DNA of 64,000 nt, taken from NCBI RefSeq assembly GCF_001189915.1, contig NZ_LFLS01000019.1, positions 1 through 64,000 on the forward strand. The letters are read 5' to 3'. Source of the stretch: Herbaspirillum autotrophicum. Lineage in GTDB: Bacteria > Pseudomonadota > Gammaproteobacteria > Burkholderiales > Burkholderiaceae_D. Below the pieces are notes generated by a model. It was not told the origin of the DNA. It was given only the letters and a program-made list of their open reading frames with translations, and did no database searches. Every line of letters begins with the position of its first letter. The stretch's first letter is position 1. A program made the translations under genes and the position numbers. This document shows, in pieces, positions 17,229 through 27,033 of this stretch.

Positions 17229-18005
17229 TTATTCGCTGTAGCTGATGATCAGCGGCGAGTGATCCGAGAAGCGCTCATCCTTGTAGATCGATGCGCTCTT
17301 GGCCTTGGCGGCAATGCCGGCAGTAGCGATGTGATAATCGATGCGCCAACCGACGTTGTTGGCCCAGGCCTGACCGCGATTGCTCCACCAGGTATACGCC
17401 TCGCCGGTGGTGTCCGGATGCAGGCGGCGGTAGACGTCAACCAGTCCGAGCTGATCGAAAATGCGCGTCAGCCATGCCCGTTCTTCTGGCAGGAAGCCGG
17501 AATTCTTTTGATTGCTCTTCCAGTTCTTCAGATCGATTTCCTTGTGGGCGATATTCCAGTCGCCGCAGATCACGATTTCGCGGCCGCTGTCTTTCAATGC
17601 CTGCAAGTGCGGCAGGAAGACTTCCATGAAACGGAACTTGGCGGCCTGACGTTCTTCGCTCGATGAGCCGGACGGGCAATACAGCGAAATCACGGTCAGG
17701 TCACCGAAATCGCATTCGACGTAACGGCCTTCGGCATCGAACTCGGCATCGCCAAAGCCGATGCGCACGGCGTTGGGTTGACGCTTGCTATACACGCCGA
17801 CGCCGGAGTAACCCTTTTTCTCGGCGTAATGGAAATGCCCGATGTAGCCATCCGGCGTCAGGAACTGGGTGGTCATGTCGGGTTCTTGCGCTTTCAATTC
17901 CTGTACGCAGATGAAATCGGCAGATTCTTTGGCGATCCACTCAAAGAAGCCTTTTTTGGCGGCGGAGCGGATACCGTTCAGATTGGCGGAAATGATTTTA
18001 GGCAT
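17229..18005 (-). CDS. xth: Exodeoxyribonuclease III
   Basis: 258 residues. AP endonuclease and 3'-5' exonuclease of base excision repair. EEP-fold motifs are intact: ISANLNGIRSA, VQELKAQ, YSGVGVYSK, SLYCPSG, ICGDWNIAH and the terminal FSDHSPLIISY. The shape and the 258-residue length match bacterial ExoA/XthA. It is divergent from pyrE across about 105 nt. It shares only fold-level motifs with the EEP protein at 12.9 kb, which is a different subfamily. Confidence 0.95.
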   Translation of the reverse strand: MPKIISANLNGIRSAAKKGFFEWIAKESADFICVQELKAQEPDMTTQFLTPDGYIGHFHYAEKKGYSGVGVYSKRQPNAVRIGFGDAEFDAEGRYVECDFGDLTVISLYCPSGSSSEERQAAKFRFMEVFLPHLQALKDSGREIVICGDWNIAHKEIDLKNWKSNQKNSGFLPEERAWLTRIFDQLGLVDVYRRLHPDTTGEAYTWWSNRGQAWANNVGWRIDYHIATAGIAAKAKSASIYKDERFSDHSPLIISYSE

Positions 18006-18110
18006 CGGGTATCGGTCTGAAAAAAATCAGAGCATAACCGATTCATTTAAAATGCGGGTTATCCAGGGTTTGTTCCCGGAATCAACCGATTTCATTTTTC
18101 AGGAATGCAC

Positions 18111-18773
18111 GTGAGCAACTTAAGACAGGAATTCATCGAATTTGCGGTTTCCGCCGGCGTTTTGCGGTTTGGCGAATTCGTCACCAAGGCCGGGCGTACC
18201 TCGCCGTATTTCTTCAACGCCGGCTTGTTCAATGAAGGCGTGGCATTGGCGCAGATCGCGCAATTCTATGCGCAGACGTTGCAAGACTCCGGCCTTGAGT
18301 ACGACATGCTGTTCGGCCCCGCCTATAAAGGCATTACGCTGGCATCGGCGACCGCAGTTGCCCTGGCAGGCAAAGGCCGTAACGTGCCGTTTGCCTACAA
18401 CCGCAAGGAAGCCAAGGATCACGGCGAAGGCGGCACGATTGTCGGCGCCAAACTGCAAGGCCGCGTGGTGATTATCGATGACGTGGTGTCGGCGGGGACG
18501 TCGGTGCGCGAGTCGGTCAATCTGATCCGTGCCGCCGGTGCTACGCCGTGCGCCGTGCTGATTGCGCTGGACCGCATGGAGCGCTCGGGCAAGGATGATG
18601 CACTGTCGGCCAATTCGGCCGTGCAGGAAGTGGCCCGGGAGTTCGACATGCCGGTGATTTCAATCGGTAATCTGGATGATTTGCTGACATACCTGTCGCG
18701 TGCCGGTGCCGATGCCCAGCTCGGACAATACAAGGATGCCGTAGCAGCGTATCGCACGCGCTACGGGGTTTGA
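18111..18773 (+). CDS. pyrE: Orotate phosphoribosyltransferase
   Basis: 220 residues from the GTG start. Transfers ribose-5-phosphate from PRPP to orotate, giving OMP, in pyrimidine synthesis. The PRPP-binding loop [13 protein letters not shown] (about residues 122-134) is complete, as is the flexible catalytic loop ([14 protein letters not shown]). I chose GTG at 18111 because AGGA at 18101-18104 is correctly spaced for it and the product begins with the family's [13 protein letters not shown]. An ATG at 18105 is in frame but directly abuts that ribosome-binding site. Confidence 0.93.
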   Translation: MSNLRQEFIEFAVSAGVLRFGEFVTKAGRTSPYFFNAGLFNEGVALAQIAQFYAQTLQDSGLEYDMLFGPAYKGITLASATAVALAGKGRNVPFAYNRKEAKDHGEGGTIVGAKLQGRVVIIDDVVSAGTSVRESVNLIRAAGATPCAVLIALDRMERSGKDDALSANSAVQEVAREFDMPVISIGNLDDLLTYLSRAGADAQLGQYKDAVAAYRTRYGV

Positions 18774-18779
18774 TTGCTT

Positions 18780-18803
18780 GCCATGCGGCACAAGCCGCAT
18801 GGC
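18780..18803. terminator. Hairpin between convergent pyrE and the coiled-coil membrane protein
   Basis: A 10-bp perfect stem (GCCATGCGGC, 18780-18789, pairing with 18794-18803) with a 4-nt loop, 6 nt after the pyrE stop. There is no T-run on either side, so it may act as a weak or Rho-assisted terminator. Confidence 0.45.
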
Positions 18804-18818
18804 TGATTCATGCGTCTC

Positions 18819-19310
18819 CTAGACCGGTTTGATGCCAACGCCCAGACGTTGCAACCGGTCATCCAGTTCTCCTACCTGTGCCGCCACCGTATTTTCAGTT
18901 TGCTCGGCGCGGCGGTTCACTTCCCGTTCCAGCGCCTCCAGTTTGCCGGTCAATACCGACTGATAGCCATCGCTGCGTTGTTGCAGTTGTAGCAATTCGG
19001 CCTGCAGAAACGCGCGCAATTCGGTAAACCGGGATTTTTCTGCCTGATCGGCCAGGTCGCGTTGCGACTCCAGTTGCCTGGTCAGACGCCGGTTATCGAG
19101 CAGCACCGAAGTCTGTTGCGCCAGAATGTACAACAGGAAAATTGCACTGAGGGCAATCACGATACCCAGCATGACCAGCCCCAGCGGGGCCTGAAAGTCG
19201 GTGAACACCAGCGACAACGCGGTCGGCGTGAGGAATGCGGACCAGTTGATGGCGGCAAAAATGCCAACGAGCGCAAGTACTGCGATCAAGAACGTTGTGC
19301 GAAAGGTCAT
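18819..19310 (-). CDS. Small inner-membrane protein with C-terminal coiled coil (LapA/DUF1049-like)
   Basis: 163 residues. Two membrane helices, about residues 4-24 (TTFLIAVLALVGIFAAINW) and 38-63, then a long charged coiled coil (about 65-155; LDNRRLTRQLESQRDLADQ...). The layout resembles the LapA/YciS domain but the function is unknown. The start at 19310 follows an AGGAGG ribosome-binding site; the reading frame extends further upstream, but without conserved sequence. It stands alone between pyrE and the TauD-type gene. The topology would place the coiled coil in the cytoplasm. Confidence 0.75.
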   Translation of the reverse strand: MTFRTTFLIAVLALVGIFAAINWSAFLTPTALSLVFTDFQAPLGLVMLGIVIALSAIFLLYILAQQTSVLLDNRRLTRQLESQRDLADQAEKSRFTELRAFLQAELLQLQQRSDGYQSVLTGKLEALEREVNRRAEQTENTVAAQVGELDDRLQRLGVGIKPV

Positions 19311-19463
19311 CGACGTTTCCTCCTGGTGGCGATATTTTGATTTTGGGAAATGACCGGTCGGAACCGGAGTACGCGGATTGGACTGTAGCATGACGATGAT
19401 GTTCCTTGCCATTGCAGAAATGGCAAGGAACTGCATCAAAAGACCGGACGGCAGCCTGGCGGC

Positions 19464-20372
19464 TTACAGCGGCACGTCACCTTCGACCGTGGTGCGGTAC
19501 AAGGTGCGGCGCAGATGTTGCGGGGTGATTGGCGCGTAATGCATGGTGCTGCGGTTGTCCCAAAACACCATGTCATGCGCGCGCCAGCGGTGGCGATAGA
19601 CGTTGCCGGCTTGTACGCTGTGCTCATGCAGAAATTTCAGCAGGGCATCACTTTCATCCTGGGGCAGGCCGAGAATATGCGAGGTGAACCCTTCACTCAC
19701 AAACAAGGCCTTGCGTCCGCTTTCCGGATGGATGCGGATGACCGGATGATCCACCTCGGGCACGGCGTCGATTTGCTGTTGCGTCAGGTCGGCCCGCCAC
19801 GGAGAGAGTTTTTGCAGGCGGCGATAGCGGTAGACATAGGAGTGCACCGCACGCCGTCCCTCCAGTGTCTGTTTGACATCGGCCGGCAGGCTGTCATACG
19901 CGGCGAACATATTGGCGAATTGGGTATCGCCTTGCTCGGCTGGTAATTCCTGCGAATGCAGCAATGAACCGAGACTCGGCTTGGGCATGTAGGACAAATC
20001 TGAATGCCAGTCGGCACCAGCATCCACCAGTCCGATTGGCTGGCCGTTTTCAATCACGTTGGAAACGATCAGAATTTCCGGATGATGCTGCAGATGGAAG
20101 CGATTCAATACGTGCACTTGCAACGGACCGAAGCGGCGGCTGAAGGCGATGTGTTGTTCCGGTGATATGCGTTGTTCGCGAAAGACCAGCACGCCATGTT
20201 CCACCAGCGCGCTGCGAATCCGGGCCAGCTCTTTTTCGGCCAGCGGCCGGCTGAGATCGAGACCGGTGATTTCCGCGCCCAGCGGCGCATCGTCGAGCCG
20301 CCGGATCGTAAATGTGTTGCGCGCTGCCGCAGATGCAGAGGCGGGCGTGAGCAAGGCGGTGGTACCAGACAT
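19464..20372 (-). CDS. TauD/TfdA-family Fe(II)/2-oxoglutarate dioxygenase
   Basis: 302 residues. Non-haem iron oxygenase fold with the HxD ligands at His123/Asp125 (DWHSDLSYM) and the distal His in STMHYAP, followed by the 2-oxoglutarate-binding Arg region (RRTLYRTTVEGD). Relatives hydroxylate taurine, other sulfonates or phenoxyacids. No sulfonate transporter genes lie nearby, so the substrate is unknown. The start at 20372 has GGAG 8 nt upstream. It lies alone on the minus strand, 3' of the gatB terminator. Confidence 0.85.
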   Translation of the reverse strand: MSGTTALLTPASASAAARNTFTIRRLDDAPLGAEITGLDLSRPLAEKELARIRSALVEHGVLVFREQRISPEQHIAFSRRFGPLQVHVLNRFHLQHHPEILIVSNVIENGQPIGLVDAGADWHSDLSYMPKPSLGSLLHSQELPAEQGDTQFANMFAAYDSLPADVKQTLEGRRAVHSYVYRYRRLQKLSPWRADLTQQQIDAVPEVDHPVIRIHPESGRKALFVSEGFTSHILGLPQDESDALLKFLHEHSVQAGNVYRHRWRAHDMVFWDNRSTMHYAPITPQHLRRTLYRTTVEGDVPL

Positions 20373-20507
20373 GAATGGACTCCGAAAGAGGCGGGCGCTG
20401 GCCAACGCGCCGTGCAATCTGTCATTACACTCGCACACCTGCTATCGCTGCAAATAATAAGATCGCATATGGTTATGCGGACTTGTCGCGCGATCCGTTG
20501 CGACATG

Positions 20508-20540
20508 AAAAAGGCTGCTACCGTTGCCGGCAGCAGCCTT
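20508..20540 (-). terminator. Rho-independent terminator of gatCAB
   Basis: Read on the minus strand, arms AAGGCTGCT and AGCAGCCTT form a 9-bp stem. It is followed by the U-run corresponding to the A-run at 20508-20512. It lies 25 nt after the gatB stop and upstream of the TauD-type gene. Confidence 0.88.
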
Positions 20541-20564
20541 GATCTCAAACGTCGACAGCGCGAA

Positions 20565-22025
20565 TCAGGCAGTCAGTTTCTTGCGCAGCAACTCCGTCAG
20601 CTGGGCCGGATTGGCCTTGCCCTTGGTAGCCTTCATTGCTTGCCCGATCAGCGCATTGATGGCTTGCTCCTTGCCGGCGCGGAACTCTTCCACCGACTTG
20701 GCATTGCCCGCCAGCACCTGATCGACAATCGCTTCCAGCGCGCCGCTGTCGGAAATCTGCTTGAGGCCCTTGGCTTCGATGATGTCATCGGCCAGGGTTT
20801 TCTTGTCGCTGTTGGCTTCCCACATGCCGGCAAAGACTTCCTTGGCGATCTTGTTGGAAATGGTGCCGTCGGCGATGCGTTTGAGCAGCAGCGCAAATTG
20901 CACGGCATTGACTGGAGCGGCGGCGATATCGATGCCTTCGCGATTCACGGTCGAGGCCACATCACCCATCAGCCAGTTGGCGGCCGGCTTGGCCTGATCC
21001 TTGCCCGCTTGCGCGACCACCGCTTCAAAGTAAGTGGCCATGCTCTTCGATTGCGTCAGCACCAGCGCATCATATTCAGGCAAGGCGTAATCGCTGACGA
21101 AACGCTCGCGCATCGCGGCCGGCAATTCCGGCATTGAAGCCTTGACGCGATCAATCCATTCTTGCGCGATCATCAGCGGCGGCAGATCGGGATCCGGGAA
21201 GTAGCGGTAATCCTGTGAATCTTCCTTGCTGCGCATGGAGCGGGTTTCTTTGCGATCCGGATCGTACAGGCGGGTTTCCTGCCGCACCGTGCCGCCGTCT
21301 TCGATCAATTCAATCTGGCGTCGCACTTCAAAGTTGATCGCGTCTTCCATGAAACGGAACGAGTTCAGATTCTTGATTTCGCAGCGGGTGCCGTACTCCT
21401 TTTGGCCGACCGGACGTACCGAGACGTTGGCATCACAGCGGAATGAACCTTCCTGCATGTTGCCGTCGCAAATGCCGAGCCACATCACCAGCGAATGCAA
21501 GGCCTTGGCATAAGCCACTGCTTCGGCGGCGCTGCGCATGTCGGGTTCGGTCACGATTTCCAGCAGCGGTGTGCCGGCACGATTGAGGTCGATCCCGGTC
21601 ATGCCCTGATAATCTTCATGCAGTGACTTGCCGGCATCTTCTTCCAGATGGGCGCGGGTCAGTTGCAGCGATTTGATTTCGCTCTTGCCATCTTTTTCCA
21701 GCACATAGGACACCTTGCCGCCTTGCACCACCGGAATTTCGAACTGGCTGATCTGATAGCCCTTGGGCAAATCCGGATAGAAATAATTCTTGCGCGCAAA
21801 GATCGAGCGCGGCGCAATCGTCGCACCGATCGCCAGGCCGAACTGAATCGCCCGTTCCACGGCGCCGCGATTGAGCACCGGCAGCACGCCGGGCAATGCC
21901 AGATCAACCGGGCTGGCCTGGGTGTTGGGTTCAGAACCGAAACGGGTTGATGAACCGCTGAAAATCTTGGATTGGGTCGAAAGCTGCGTATGCGTTTCCA
22001 GACCGATGACTACTTCCCACTGCAT
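20565..22025 (-). CDS. gatB: Aspartyl/glutamyl-tRNA(Asn/Gln) amidotransferase subunit B
   Basis: 486 residues, normal length. The subunit binds misacylated Glu-tRNA(Gln) or Asp-tRNA(Asn) and phosphorylates the side chain before transamidation. It starts [20 protein letters not shown] and shows the GatB signatures [33 protein letters not shown] and a C-terminal YqeY-like tRNA-binding tail (about 410-486). Last gene of gatC-gatA-gatB, 45 nt after gatA. Its presence implies that this organism makes Gln-tRNA or Asn-tRNA by the indirect route. Confidence 0.97.
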   Translation of the reverse strand: MQWEVVIGLETHTQLSTQSKIFSGSSTRFGSEPNTQASPVDLALPGVLPVLNRGAVERAIQFGLAIGATIAPRSIFARKNYFYPDLPKGYQISQFEIPVVQGGKVSYVLEKDGKSEIKSLQLTRAHLEEDAGKSLHEDYQGMTGIDLNRAGTPLLEIVTEPDMRSAAEAVAYAKALHSLVMWLGICDGNMQEGSFRCDANVSVRPVGQKEYGTRCEIKNLNSFRFMEDAINFEVRRQIELIEDGGTVRQETRLYDPDRKETRSMRSKEDSQDYRYFPDPDLPPLMIAQEWIDRVKASMPELPAAMRERFVSDYALPEYDALVLTQSKSMATYFEAVVAQAGKDQAKPAANWLMGDVASTVNREGIDIAAAPVNAVQFALLLKRIADGTISNKIAKEVFAGMWEANSDKKTLADDIIEAKGLKQISDSGALEAIVDQVLAGNAKSVEEFRAGKEQAINALIGQAMKATKGKANPAQLTELLRKKLTA

Positions 22026-22070
22026 GGTGTCCTCACGAATTCTTTTTGATTGGTGGCGATGCCGTCAGGC

Positions 22071-23537
22071 TCAGGCCGGTGCGCGTTGATGCCAGTCAGT
22101 CGCTTGCTGGAACTGGTGCGCGACATTCAGCAACCGGGCTTCATCAAAATAATTGCCGATGATTTGCAGGCCGACCGGACGTTTCGCATTCTTTTCGCCC
22201 TGACCGAAACCACAGGGAACCGACATGCCCGGCAAGCCGGCCAGACTGGTCGACAACGTGAAAATATCCGCCAGATAATTAGCCACCGGATCATCGGTCT
22301 TGTCGCCGAGATCCCATGCCACGGTTGGTGCTACCGGACCCATGATGACGTCGCACAACCGGTTCGGACCGGTGACGGCATTCTGGAAATCCTGCGCGAT
22401 CAGGCGACGAATCTTTTGCGCTTGCAAATAGTAGGCGTCGTAATAACCATGCGACAGTACATAAGCACCGACCAGAATGCGGCGTTTGACTTCATCGCCG
22501 AAACCTTCGGCGCGGGTCTTCTGATACATGTCGGCCAGATCTTTGTAATCGGCTGCGCGATGACCATAACGGACGCCATCGAAGCGGCTCAGATTGGACG
22601 ATGCTTCAGCCGGTGCAATCACGTAATACACCGGGATCGACAACTCGGTTTTCGGCAGCGAAATATCGACCAGCGTGGCGCCCAGCTTTTCGTATTCGCG
22701 CAATGCTTCACGTACTGCCTGTTCCACATCGGGTGCCAGGCCGGCGCCGAAAAATTCACGCGGCACACCGATGCGCAAACCTTGCAGGCTGTCATTGAGC
22801 GAGCGCGTGAAATCTTCTTGCGGACGTTCCAGGCTGGTCGAATCACGTTGGTCGAAACCGGTCATGGCGTTGAGCAGCAGCGCGCAATCTTCCGCAGTCT
22901 TGGCAATCGGCCCGCCCTGATCGAGCGACGATGCGAAGGCAATCATGCCGAAGCGCGAGACGCTGCCGTAGGTCGGTTTGATACCGGTGACGCCGCAGAA
23001 AGCAGCCGGTTGCCGGATCGAGCCACCGGTGTCGGTGGCGGTGGCGGCCGGTGTCAGACGCGCCGCAATCGCCGCTGCCGAACCGCCGGAAGAACCACCG
23101 GGTACGGCGGTCTTGTCCCATGGATTTTTGACCGCGCCGAAATAGGAATTTTCATTGCCTGAACCCATCGCGAATTCGTCGCAGTTGAGCTTGCCCAGCG
23201 TGACGGTGCCGGTGGCGTTGAACTGCTGCACCACGGTTGCATCGAACGGGCTGGTGTAATTTTCCAGCATGCGCGAACCGGCAGTCGTGCGCCAGTCGCG
23301 GGTGACGAAAATATCCTTGTGCGCAATCGGCACACCGGTCAGTGGCGTCACGTCATTGGTCGTCAGACGCTGGTCGGCAGCGGCGGCTTGGCGCAGTGTC
23401 AGCGCGCTGTCGACATGCAGGAATGCATTGAGATCGCTGTGCTTGATGCGGTCGAGAAACAGCGTGGCGAGTTCGGTCGCGGAAATTTTCCGCGACTGTA
23501 ACAAGGCCGATAATTCTTTGATGGTTTTGGTATGCAT
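22071..23537 (-). CDS. gatA: Aspartyl/glutamyl-tRNA(Asn/Gln) amidotransferase subunit A
   Basis: 488 residues. Amidase-signature enzyme that releases ammonia from glutamine and passes it to GatB. The Ser-cisSer-Lys triad region is intact: IAHKDIF for the Lys, and [14 protein letters not shown] with [14 protein letters not shown] for the serines. It lies 36 nt downstream of gatC and 45 nt upstream of gatB. Confidence 0.97.
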   Translation of the reverse strand: MHTKTIKELSALLQSRKISATELATLFLDRIKHSDLNAFLHVDSALTLRQAAAADQRLTTNDVTPLTGVPIAHKDIFVTRDWRTTAGSRMLENYTSPFDATVVQQFNATGTVTLGKLNCDEFAMGSGNENSYFGAVKNPWDKTAVPGGSSGGSAAAIAARLTPAATATDTGGSIRQPAAFCGVTGIKPTYGSVSRFGMIAFASSLDQGGPIAKTAEDCALLLNAMTGFDQRDSTSLERPQEDFTRSLNDSLQGLRIGVPREFFGAGLAPDVEQAVREALREYEKLGATLVDISLPKTELSIPVYYVIAPAEASSNLSRFDGVRYGHRAADYKDLADMYQKTRAEGFGDEVKRRILVGAYVLSHGYYDAYYLQAQKIRRLIAQDFQNAVTGPNRLCDVIMGPVAPTVAWDLGDKTDDPVANYLADIFTLSTSLAGLPGMSVPCGFGQGEKNAKRPVGLQIIGNYFDEARLLNVAHQFQQATDWHQRAPA

Positions 23538-23573
23538 GAGAAGAGTAGTCGCTATATGTTCGATGCTGCTTTT

Positions 23574-23876
23574 TTATTCGATGACCTTGGGCACCAGATA
23601 CAGGCCGTCCTGGGTGGCAGGGGCCGGTTGCTGATAATCCGCGCGGTGATTTTCTTCGGTCACCACATCGTCGCGCAGACGCAGCGCGATGTTGTCGGTG
23701 AAGGCCGCAATCGGATGGCTCAGTGGTTCGATGCCGGTGGTATCGACGGCTTTCATCTGTTCGACCAGCGCAAAAATGCCGTTCAGTTTTTCAAGCGTCT
23801 GGCCGGCCTGTTCATCCGTCAATTCGAGACGGGACAGGCTGGCGATACGTTTTACATCGGAAAGGACGAGTGACAT
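23574..23876 (-). CDS. gatC: Aspartyl/glutamyl-tRNA(Asn/Gln) amidotransferase subunit C
   Basis: 100 residues, the typical size. A small clamp protein wrapping the GatA/GatB interface. Characteristic start [18 protein letters not shown] and the ends EPLSHP and [12 protein letters not shown]. First gene of the operon, divergent from mreB over a 259-nt intergenic region that must hold both promoters. Confidence 0.95.
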   Translation of the reverse strand: MSLVLSDVKRIASLSRLELTDEQAGQTLEKLNGIFALVEQMKAVDTTGIEPLSHPIAAFTDNIALRLRDDVVTEENHRADYQQPAPATQDGLYLVPKVIE

Positions 23877-24078
23877 GATAGGAAGGGGCGCAAGGTGCGC
23901 GAGGCAAGAATGTTGAAAAGGCGCGTCTTATAGCTCGTAAATGCGGGCAAAAACATCGAAAAATCTTGCATCAAGCGAGGATTTTTGACTGAGATGCCTG
24001 CTGGTTTCTGCCAAATTATAAGGTAGAATGCACGACTAATGCCTCGCTGGCGCCGTATTTGTGTCGCCGCAGTCATAA

Positions 24079-25179
<1,101 letters not shown>

Positions 25180-25392
25180 CAGCGCCGGGAGCCTTTTCAA
25201 TCCGAGGAACTGAAACGAGAATATGACAGAGCACAAGCCGACGTTGCCGGTTGGGCGGATCACTGATCCGTCAGACGGCGAAACCTCGGCTGCTCGTTCA
25301 TCGTTCTGCGTCCTCGCCGATCTGGCGCCTGTTGGTGTTGTGTTGTTGCCGCCCCGCCGCGGGCCGCAAGTTTTGGTTTCGGCCTGACCACA

Positions 25393-26511
25393 ATGGATAC
25401 TCCACCACTTTTCAAGCAAGGTGCCTCGGCCCGCGCCCGCGCCGGCTTTTTTGCACTGATTGCGGTTGCGATGCTGATCGTCGACGCCCGCATGCATGCG
25501 CTGTCGACCATCCGGCAAGCAGTTGGCACTGTACTTTACCCGTTTCAAATGCTGGCATTGATGCCACGCGACGCTGCTTACAAGGCAGGAGATTACTTTT
25601 CTTCGCTGTCGGGTTTGCAAAAAGAAAATCAGGAATTGCGGCACCAGCAGGCAGTCAATGCCCAACTGTTGCAACAAGAGAAACAAATGGCCGTCGAAAA
25701 CGCCCAGTTGCGCAGCTTGTTGAATATGCAACAGCGGATTGCCATCAAATCGGTCGTCGGTGAAATTCTGTACGACGCGCGCGATCCGTTCACACGCAAG
25801 ATCATCCTCAATCGCGGTTCCCAGCAAGGCGTCGCACCCGGCCAGCCGGTGATCGACGATATCGGTATTGTCGGCCAGGTGACCCGGGTGTTTCCGTTCA
25901 CCGCCGAAGTGACGCTGCTGACCGACAAGGATCAGGCGATTCCGGTGCAGGTCTTGCGCAACGGTTTGCGCAGCGTGGCATACGGGCGCGGTCAGTCGGG
26001 CGTGCTGGACTTGCGCTTCATGGCGGCGAATGCCGATATTCAAAAAGGCGATGCGTTGGTGACTTCCGGCATCGACGGTGTTTACCCGCCGGGCTTGCAA
26101 GTGGCCAGTGTGTTGCAAGTCGAAACCAAGTCGGCCGACGCATTTGCTCATATTGTCTGTTTGCCATCGGCCGGGGTGGATCGTCACAAGCAATTGCTGA
26201 TCTTGCTGGTGGAACAAAACAAATCGCCGCGTCCGGAGCCGGAAGGCAATAACGACAAGAGCGACAAGTTGCTCAAACGCCGCCTGCGTGACAGCAGCAA
26301 GGAAACCGAAACTGCCAGCAAGGAAGCACCGAGCGAAGCGCGTAAAGGCGCCGCTGCAGTTGCTCCCGGCAACGCCGTCACACCGGCCGCCACTCCCGCT
26401 GCTGCAACGCCGGCCGCTGCGGCCCGGCCGGCAGCGACACCGGCCACTACCCCTGCAGTAACTCCGGCGCCGAAGCCGGCTGCGCCACCTGCCAGGAACG
26501 CTGCTCAATGA
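25393..26511 (+). CDS. mreC: Rod-shape-determining protein MreC
   Basis: 372 residues. Cytoplasmic start, one membrane helix (about 19-37, FFALIAVAMLIVD), a periplasmic coiled coil (about 70-115) and the two beta-domains of MreC (about 120-275; LNRGSQQGVAPGQPVI, VLTSGIDG-like VTSGIDGVYPPGL). After residue 280 comes a low-complexity tail rich in Ala, Pro and Thr (PAATPAAATP-type repeats), longer than in E. coli MreC and presumably a flexible periplasmic linker. MreC activates PBP2. The stop overlaps mreD by 4 nt. Confidence 0.95.
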   Translation: MDTPPLFKQGASARARAGFFALIAVAMLIVDARMHALSTIRQAVGTVLYPFQMLALMPRDAAYKAGDYFSSLSGLQKENQELRHQQAVNAQLLQQEKQMAVENAQLRSLLNMQQRIAIKSVVGEILYDARDPFTRKIILNRGSQQGVAPGQPVIDDIGIVGQVTRVFPFTAEVTLLTDKDQAIPVQVLRNGLRSVAYGRGQSGVLDLRFMAANADIQKGDALVTSGIDGVYPPGLQVASVLQVETKSADAFAHIVCLPSAGVDRHKQLLILLVEQNKSPRPEPEGNNDKSDKLLKRRLRDSSKETETASKEAPSEARKGAAAVAPGNAVTPAATPAAATPAAAARPAATPATTPAVTPAPKPAAPPARNAAQ

Positions 26512-27020
26512 ACGATCCGCATTACATTCTGTTGCCGGCCAGTCCCTGGTTTATTGCACTGACGCTGATTGCCGCTTTTCTGCTGAACTTGCTGCCGTGG
26601 GGGCAGTGGGTCGGCGTGCCGGACTTCGTCGCCCTGGTGCTGGTGTTCTGGAGCATCCACGAACCGCGCAAGGTCGGCATCAGTATTGCCTTCCTGATGG
26701 GCGTGCTGATGGATGTCAATCAAGCGTCCCTGCTCGGCGAAAATGCATTGGCCTACACCGTGCTGTCGTACTTCTCGATCACGATTCACCGTCGTGTCCT
26801 GTGGTTTCCGGTCGGCACCCAGGCCTTGCACATCCTGCCATTGCTCTTGTTGTCGCAGGCGGTGCAACTGGTCGTCAAGCTCATGGTGAGCGGTAAATTC
26901 CCGCACTGGTATTACTTCAGCGAGAGTTTCGTCTGCGCCATCCTGTGGCCATTGGTGTGTTGGTTGTTGCTGGCGCCGCAACGACGCGCCATCAATCGCG
27001 ATGACAACCGTCCGATCTGA
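26508..27020 (+). CDS. mreD: Rod-shape-determining protein MreD
   Basis: 170 residues with five hydrophobic helices and the MreD features LNLLPW near residue 25 and FLMGVLMDVNQASLLGENAL near 64-83. Inner-membrane partner of MreC in the elongasome. Overlaps mreC (ATGA) and is 13 nt from mrdA. Confidence 0.94.
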   Translation: MNDPHYILLPASPWFIALTLIAAFLLNLLPWGQWVGVPDFVALVLVFWSIHEPRKVGISIAFLMGVLMDVNQASLLGENALAYTVLSYFSITIHRRVLWFPVGTQALHILPLLLLSQAVQLVVKLMVSGKFPHWYYFSESFVCAILWPLVCWLLLAPQRRAINRDDNRPI

Positions 27021-27033
27021 GGCATGAGCAGGC

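Noticed and set aside
23985..24029. TTGACT and TAGAAT as the mreB promoter
   Set aside because: The spacing (33 nt) is wrong, and a better -35 for TAGAAT was not found.
25256..25270. Palindrome CGGATCACTGATCCG as a terminator after mreB
   Set aside because: The loop would be too small and no T-run follows; mreC is likely co-transcribed with mreB.
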